DNA of 64,000 nucleotides from Thermotoga neapolitana DSM 4359 (lineage in GTDB: Bacteria; Thermotogota; Thermotogae; Thermotogales; Thermotogaceae), in NCBI RefSeq assembly GCF_000018945.1, contig NC_011978.1:1024729-1088728 (forward strand), given 5' to 3'. Of the stretch, positions 59,355 to 64,000 are shown piece by piece; positions within the stretch are counted from its first letter, which is position 1; each line of letters opens with the position of its first letter. Position numbers and translations under genes: made by a program. The notes beneath the pieces were generated by a model, which did no database searches, was not told where the DNA came from, and saw only the letters and a program-made list of their open reading frames with translations.

Positions 59355-60224
59355 TTGAAGTACCTCATAGCCTTGAGACCTTTTTCCTTTGTTGCGAGTG
59401 CCTTTCCTGTCACCGTCGGAGCCATGCTGGCAGAGGATTTCTCCCTGACCAGATACATTCTATCACTGATCGCTGCCGTTTTGCTTCATGCCGGTGTCAA
59501 CACCACGAACGACTATTTTGATTACAAAAGTGGTGTGGACACAAAAGAGTCTCTTGGCTCAAGCGGGCTTCTTGTATCGGGAAAGATCACCCTGAAGGAA
59601 GAACTCTTCCTGAGTGTACTGTGCTACATTGCGAGTGTGGTTCTGGGAATTTTCCTCATAAAGATGTCTGGACTTGCTCTTTTGTGGATCGGGCTTGTCG
59701 GTCTTGTTCTTGGTTATGCGTACACAGGCCATCCCTTCTATCTGAAGTACAGAGCTCTTGGTATGTTCCTCGTGTTCATCCTCATGGGGCCTCTGATGGT
59801 TCTGGGGGCATACTATGTTCAGACGGGAAGGTTCTCAGTTGAGGCACTTTTTGTTTCCGTTCCAATTGGGATTGCCACCGATCTGATACTTCTTGCAAAC
59901 GAGATCAGAGATTCCGAGTACGACAGAAAAAGCGGCATCAAAACCCTTCCCATCCTCATCGGTGATCTTGCCTCCTCCTATCTCTATGCGGTCCTGGTCG
60001 GGCTCATCTACGTTTTCGTCTTCTACCTGGTCGTAACAGGCGTTCTAAAATCCATCGCTCTTGTCAGTCTTGTAGCCTTCTTTCTGTACGCTGGTGTGAT
60101 GAGGCAGCTCTTTCAAAAGTCCACCGGGAAAAAGAGTGCCAGAGAGATCGCTGCCGTTGACAAAATGAGTGCACTGGCTGAGATGATACTCTTTGTTTCC
60201 ATGATCCTGGGACTCATGGGGTGA
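59355..60224 (+). CDS. UbiA/MenA-family prenyltransferase
   Basis: A 289-residue membrane enzyme with about eight helices. The two Asp-rich prenyl-diphosphate sites are NTTNDYFDYKSGVDTKE and LANEIRDSEYDRKSGI. It is closest to MenA, which adds a polyprenyl chain to dihydroxynaphthoate, but no other quinone genes are visible, so the acceptor is uncertain. It lies upstream of etf genes whose complex is thought to reduce a quinone. TTG 59355 (or GTG 59352) follows GGGAGGG. Confidence 0.82.
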   Translation: MKYLIALRPFSFVASAFPVTVGAMLAEDFSLTRYILSLIAAVLLHAGVNTTNDYFDYKSGVDTKESLGSSGLLVSGKITLKEELFLSVLCYIASVVLGIFLIKMSGLALLWIGLVGLVLGYAYTGHPFYLKYRALGMFLVFILMGPLMVLGAYYVQTGRFSVEALFVSVPIGIATDLILLANEIRDSEYDRKSGIKTLPILIGDLASSYLYAVLVGLIYVFVFYLVVTGVLKSIALVSLVAFFLYAGVMRQLFQKSTGKKSAREIAAVDKMSALAEMILFVSMILGLMG

Positions 60225-60229
60225 GAGCG

Positions 60230-60844
60230 ATGAAAAGAATATCTCCTTCTGGTTTCTTTCTTGTTCTTGCCGGGCTTTTTGCAGGATGGTACGTTGTTTT
60301 CCAGACCAGTGTGCTGGACTTCTGGTGGAGGATGTTTCTGACAACGCTGGTTTTCTCCCTTGTTGTGATCCTTCTTGGTGGAAAAAGAAACGTGGTGCCC
60401 AACCGGTACGAGTCACCACTGATAATCTACTCTGCCCTGATCGCGTACCTTGTCTTCGTGATAGGGTATCTGATCTCACTTCTGATTCCAGCGTTTCACA
60501 GCGATGTTGTGAATGTCTACAAACTCTCAACAGGGCAGAGTGTTGTGAAGGTGACGATTCTTCTTCTGTTCATAGCTTTCTTCGAGGAGATCATATGGCG
60601 GGGCTTCATAACGGAGTTTCTTCTTCAGAGGATGGATGTTCTGCCTGCTGTTTTGATTTCTTCAATACTCTACAGCGTGGTTCACGTGTTCACCGGGAAC
60701 ATCGCACTGATAGCGGGGGCTTTTGTTCTTGGATTGATCCTGTCGTTTCTTTACGTGATCACGGGAAAGGTGAGCACAACTGCTTTTTCACATGCACTGT
60801 GGAGCCTTCTCATATTCGTTCTTTTTCCTCTGAAAGGAGGATGA
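60230..60844 (+). CDS. CPBP-family intramembrane metalloprotease
   Basis: A 204-residue membrane protein with about six helices. The family motifs are FFEEIIWRGFITEFL (E-E-x3-R), SVVHVFTGN and TAFSHALWSLL, giving the Glu and His metal ligands. Members process prenylated or signal peptides. It sits between the prenyltransferase and etf genes. ATG 60230 follows GGGGTGAGAGCG; the GTG at 60221 overlaps the previous stop. Confidence 0.82.
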   Translation: MKRISPSGFFLVLAGLFAGWYVVFQTSVLDFWWRMFLTTLVFSLVVILLGGKRNVVPNRYESPLIIYSALIAYLVFVIGYLISLLIPAFHSDVVNVYKLSTGQSVVKVTILLLFIAFFEEIIWRGFITEFLLQRMDVLPAVLISSILYSVVHVFTGNIALIAGAFVLGLILSFLYVITGKVSTTAFSHALWSLLIFVLFPLKGG

Positions 60845-60848
60845 TACT

Positions 60849-60953
60849 GTGAAAACCCTGAGACTCATCGTCGAGTTTCCCGTTGCGCTTTTGATCGTTC
60901 TTTATGTTGGTTTTGACGTCTGGAAAAGGTACCTGAGGAGGCGAGAGAAATGA
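60849..60953 (+). CDS. 34-residue single-pass membrane protein
   Basis: GTG 60849, eight bases after GGAGG, opens 34 codons: a short basic start, one hydrophobic helix (FPVALLIVLYVGFDVW) and a basic end (KRYLRRREK). Its TGA overlaps the ATG of etfB (60950), so it is translationally coupled. It could anchor or assemble the ETF complex at the membrane. No family known. Confidence 0.6.
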   Translation: MKTLRLIVEFPVALLIVLYVGFDVWKRYLRRREK

Positions 60954-61807
60954 ACGTGGTCGTCTGTATCAAACAGGTTCCCGATACAACGAACGTCAGG
61001 ATCGACAGAAAGACGAACAACCTTGTGAGGGAAGGAGTACCATCCATCATAAACCCGGACGATGAAAGGGCCCTTGAACTCGCCGCACAGTTGAAAGAAA
61101 GATTCGGTGCAACTGTCTACGTGATAACGATGGGCCCACCTCAAGCAAAAGAGGCGTTGAAGGATGCCATCGCCTTTGGCCTGGACGAAGCGGTACATTT
61201 GAGCGACAGGGCGTTCGCAGGTGCAGACACCCTTGCCACAACCTACACACTCTACTGGGGGATAAAGAAGATAGAAGAGAAAGTAGGAAAAATAGATCTT
61301 ATACTGACGGGAAAACAGGCGGTGGACGGTGATACCGGACAGGTCGGGCCCGGGCTTGCCACAAGGTTTGGATACGCCCTTGGTGCCTACGTTGTCCGAA
61401 TAGAAGAGATCGATCCAGAAAAAAGAGAGATGGTGATTGTCAGAAGGCTGGACCGCGGGTTTGAAAAGATGCGCTTGAAGATGCCAGCGGTTCTCACGAT
61501 AACGGATGAGTTGAACAAACCAAGGTACGCAGACCTTCCCAATCTCATCAGGGCGATCAGGTACGAGCCCATCGTCTGGACCCACAAGGATCTGGGGCTC
61601 GATCCCAAAAAGTGCGGGTTCTTCGGATCTCCCACAAAGGTTGTGAGTACGAACATTCCTCCTGCAAGAAAGGGTGGGGATATCATATCGAAGAACGAAG
61701 ACCCTGAGGTGGCTGCGGAAAAACTCATAGAGGCTTTGAAGAGATTCGAGGCTGTTCGTCTGGTGGAGGCTTTGAGACCAATTCTGGAAGGTGATGGAAA
61801 TGAGTGA
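60950..61807 (+). CDS. fixA: Electron-transfer flavoprotein beta subunit (FixA)
   Basis: A 285-residue ETF-beta. CIKQVPDTTNVRIDRKTNN, PSIINPDDERALELA and LILTGKQAVDGDTGQVGPGL are typical, the last forming the nucleotide site; in bifurcating ETFs this site binds the FAD that splits electrons. It is first of fixA-fixB-fixC. In T. maritima the EtfABCX complex oxidises NADH while reducing ferredoxin and a quinone. Confidence 0.93.
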   Translation: MNVVVCIKQVPDTTNVRIDRKTNNLVREGVPSIINPDDERALELAAQLKERFGATVYVITMGPPQAKEALKDAIAFGLDEAVHLSDRAFAGADTLATTYTLYWGIKKIEEKVGKIDLILTGKQAVDGDTGQVGPGLATRFGYALGAYVVRIEEIDPEKREMVIVRRLDRGFEKMRLKMPAVLTITDELNKPRYADLPNLIRAIRYEPIVWTHKDLGLDPKKCGFFGSPTKVVSTNIPPARKGGDIISKNEDPEVAAEKLIEALKRFEAVRLVEALRPILEGDGNE

Positions 61808-62816
61808 GAAGAAGTTAATCTTCGTTCTGATCGAACACCACGACGGTAGGGCTCATCCTGTCTCCTGGGAGCTCATTGGAAAGGCAAGGGAACTTGCCTC
61901 AAAACTGGAGAACTCGGAAGTGTGGGGCGTTCTGCTGGGAGAAGGTCTGGAGAATGTAGCAAAAGAGGCGATCCATCGAGGAGCAGACAGGGTTCTTTAC
62001 GTGAAGAACAGAGAGTTCAACACGTACGTGAACTATCTCTACAAGAAGGCCCTTGTGGACATGGTGAGAAAGTATAAACCGGAGATATTCCTGATTGGTG
62101 CGACCCTTGAAGGAAGAGAACTCGCCGGAATGGTAGCGACCGAACTGGAAACGGGTCTGACCGCCGATTGTACTGGACTGGACATAATACCGGACAAAAA
62201 ACTCCTCGCCATGACGAGACCAACCTTCGGTGGAAACCTCATGGCGACCATCATGTGTCCCGATCACAGACCTCAGATGGCAACGGTGAGGCCCGGTGTG
62301 ATGAAGGAACTTCCTCCAGATCCCGAAAGAACGGGAGAGATCATCGAGGAAGAGTACGATCTTGGGACCTATGAGAAGTTGATTGAGATCCTGGAGACGA
62401 TACCGCTTCAAACCCAGGTGAATCTCGAGTACGCTCCCGTCGTGGTTGCCGGAGGAAAGGGAGTGGGAGGACCGGAGGGCTTCAAGAAATTGAAGGAACT
62501 TGCAGATCTTCTTGGAGGGGAGATAGGGGCATCCAGGGCTGCCGTGAAGGCTGGATGGATCTCTCCAGAGTACCAGGTCGGTCAGACCGGAAAAACCGTA
62601 AGGCCTGTCATTTACTTTGCATGCGGTATCTCCGGTGCGATCCAGCACGTTGTGGGAATAAAGGAATCCGAGATCATAGTTGCCATCAACATCGATGAAA
62701 ACGCACCGATATTCGACATAGCCGACATAGGTATAGTGGGAGATCTCCACAAGGTGGTCCCTGCGCTCACATCGAAGCTCAGAGACCTTCTGAACAGAAG
62801 CGGGGTGAGAGGATGA
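61800..62816 (+). CDS. fixB: Electron-transfer flavoprotein alpha subunit (FixB)
   Basis: A 338-residue ETF-alpha. The C-terminal FAD domain is well conserved: PVVVAGGKGVGGPEGFKKL, GASRAAVKAGWISPEYQVGQ, TGKTVRPVIYFACGISGAIQ and INIDENAPIFDIADIGIVGD. I choose ATG 61800, six bases after AAGGTG; GTG 61791 is also in frame. It overlaps fixA by eight bases and fixC by four. Confidence 0.93.
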   Translation: MSEKKLIFVLIEHHDGRAHPVSWELIGKARELASKLENSEVWGVLLGEGLENVAKEAIHRGADRVLYVKNREFNTYVNYLYKKALVDMVRKYKPEIFLIGATLEGRELAGMVATELETGLTADCTGLDIIPDKKLLAMTRPTFGGNLMATIMCPDHRPQMATVRPGVMKELPPDPERTGEIIEEEYDLGTYEKLIEILETIPLQTQVNLEYAPVVVAGGKGVGGPEGFKKLKELADLLGGEIGASRAAVKAGWISPEYQVGQTGKTVRPVIYFACGISGAIQHVVGIKESEIIVAINIDENAPIFDIADIGIVGDLHKVVPALTSKLRDLLNRSGVRG

Positions 62817-64000
62817 AGATAGAATTCGACGTGGTCGTGGTCGGGGCAGGACCGTCTGGCCTTTCCTGTGCGTACGTTCTTGCCAGAAACGGGCTCAAGG
62901 TTGCCGTGGTGGAAAAGGGAGAGTATCCCGGCTCCAAGAACGTGATGGGAGGAGTCCTTTACGTTCATCCGCTGAAAGAGTTGATGCCCGATTTCCTGGA
63001 AAAGGTCTCCGGGTCAAAAGCACTGGAGAGGAACGTCATAGAACAGAATCTATGGGTCCTCGGAAAAGAAGGTGTTGTGAAAATCGGTCACAGAAACGTT
63101 GAGTGGAAAGAGAAACCAAACGCCTTCACCGTTTTGAGGGCAAATTTCGATAGATGGTTCGCTCAGGAAGTGGAGAAAGCGGGGGCTCTGATCATACCGA
63201 AAACCAAGGTGGAGGATTTCCTCAGGAACGAAAAAGGAGAGATAGCGGGCGTTGTGACCTCCAGGCCCAGAGGAGAGATACACAGCAGGGCGGTTGTGAT
63301 CGCTGAAGGTGTGAATCCCATTCTCACGATGAAGGCAGGGCTTAGAAAGGAAGACCTGAAACCTCACATGGTGGCCGTTGCCGTGAAAGAGGTGATCAGT
63401 GTTCCTGAAGACGTTGTGAACAGGATGTTCGGTGTTGAGGGAAACGACGGAGCAACAATAGAACTTCTTGGAAGCTGGTCTGAGGGAATGTTTGGAATGG
63501 GATTTCTCTACGCCAACAGGTCCTCGGTATCTCTGGGGTGTGGTGTCCTTCTCGAAGACCTCAGGAAAAAGAAGATAAAGCCGTATCAACTCCTGGAAAA
63601 CCTGAAGAACCATCCCGTCATCTCCGACATGCTCGGAGAGTACAAAAACAACACCATGGAGTACCTGGCACATCTGATCCCCGAGGGTGGATATTACGCC
63701 ATGCCGAAGGTGTACGGAAACAGGGTGCTCGTGTGCGGAGACGCGGCAATGCTTGTGAACTCAATACACCGTGAAGGGTCGAACCACGCGATCACATCGG
63801 GAAGACTCGCTGCTGAGACACTCCTTGAGGCCTTTGAAAAAGGCGATCTCTCCGAAAAGACCCTGAAGAATTACTACCTCAGGTTGAAGGAATCTTTCAT
63901 ACTGAAGGATCTGGAAAAGTACAAAGACCTCATGCCCACAATGGAGAAGAATCATCAGTTCGTTGAAGTCTACCCCGATCTTGCAAACGATGTTTTGAAG
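62813..64000 (+). CDS. fixC: ETF-quinone oxidoreductase-like flavoprotein FixC (partial)
   Basis: 396 residues are visible and the frame runs off the window. It begins with an FAD fold (FDVVVVGAGPSGLSCAYVLA) and has PGSKNVMGGVLYVHPL and NRVLVCGDAAMLVNSIHREG, matching the FixC family. It should pass electrons from the ETF to a quinone. A FixX ferredoxin gene is expected just beyond 64000. Confidence 0.92.
   Translation, partial: MKIEFDVVVVGAGPSGLSCAYVLARNGLKVAVVEKGEYPGSKNVMGGVLYVHPLKELMPDFLEKVSGSKALERNVIEQNLWVLGKEGVVKIGHRNVEWKEKPNAFTVLRANFDRWFAQEVEKAGALIIPKTKVEDFLRNEKGEIAGVVTSRPRGEIHSRAVVIAEGVNPILTMKAGLRKEDLKPHMVAVAVKEVISVPEDVVNRMFGVEGNDGATIELLGSWSEGMFGMGFLYANRSSVSLGCGVLLEDLRKKKIKPYQLLENLKNHPVISDMLGEYKNNTMEYLAHLIPEGGYYAMPKVYGNRVLVCGDAAMLVNSIHREGSNHAITSGRLAAETLLEAFEKGDLSEKTLKNYYLRLKESFILKDLEKYKDLMPTMEKNHQFVEVYPDLANDVLK

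Overview
The window looks like chromosomal DNA of a hyperthermophilic Thermotoga of the T. maritima / T. neapolitana group. The basis is recognition, not a search: a trimeric HydABC [FeFe]-hydrogenase, di-myo-inositol-phosphate solute genes, a BfrA-type invertase, the CelA/CelB GH12 pair and an EtfABC (Fix) cluster. The invertase differs at many positions from the T. maritima MSB8 protein as I remember it, so this is probably not MSB8. Genes are packed tightly, with ATGA-type overlaps, GTG/TTG starts and strong GGAGGTG ribosome sites.

Layout. 1-4.9 kb: aspS (partial) and an eIF2B-like gene on minus; on plus DUF4912, a GH57 branching enzyme (frameshifted), ksgA and a glpP paralogue (frameshifted). 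4.8-12.2 kb, minus: glycerol block (CoA-binding protein, DUF1667, FAD oxidoreductase, glpA, glpP, glpK) and a chemoreceptor; a terminator lies in the glpA leader where GlpP would act. 12.2-20.1 kb, minus: redox operon reading fd-like / hydS / SpoIIE phosphatase / hydC / hydB / hydA / rex, with a Rex-like palindrome at its promoter. 20.3-26.8 kb, plus: ino1, IPCT and DIPPS (di-myo-inositol phosphate synthesis), a minimal SufC/SufB-like pair, tRNA-Val, inositol monophosphatase, invertase.

26.9-39.4 kb: a Pel-type exopolysaccharide locus with two complete G-D-E/F cassettes around a split PelA (glycosidase lipoprotein and a DUF2194 deacetylase-like protein). The first cassette is visibly AT-rich. 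Both PelD proteins keep the RxxD c-di-GMP motif, and two HD-GYP genes follow, so the locus carries candidate c-di-GMP sensing and turnover. 41.2-46.4 kb: a metallo-beta-lactamase-fold operon with two glycine/tryptophan-rich DUF5320-like proteins, HD-GYP, DUF996, DUF218, and a FliK-like/FlhB-C-terminal-like pair.

46.4-56.6 kb is an accessory zone starting at two tRNA genes (Pro, Glu). It holds a four-repeat secreted protein, then an unusual minus-strand cluster: a small secreted peptide, a structured leader, a radical SAM enzyme, a CHAT-protease-like protein and an MFS transporter, divergent from a helical-repeat (TPR-like) protein. This is the best candidate for an undescribed system. A broken cysteine-rich lipoprotein gene follows. 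56.7-64 kb: celA-celB, a rubrerythrin-like protein with a convergent Rrf2 regulator, a MenA-like prenyltransferase, a CPBP protease, a 34-residue membrane protein, and etfB-etfA-fixC (partial), probably the electron-bifurcating ETF.

Three genes carry apparent single-base frameshifts, most in short homopolymers, so sequence error must be kept in mind.
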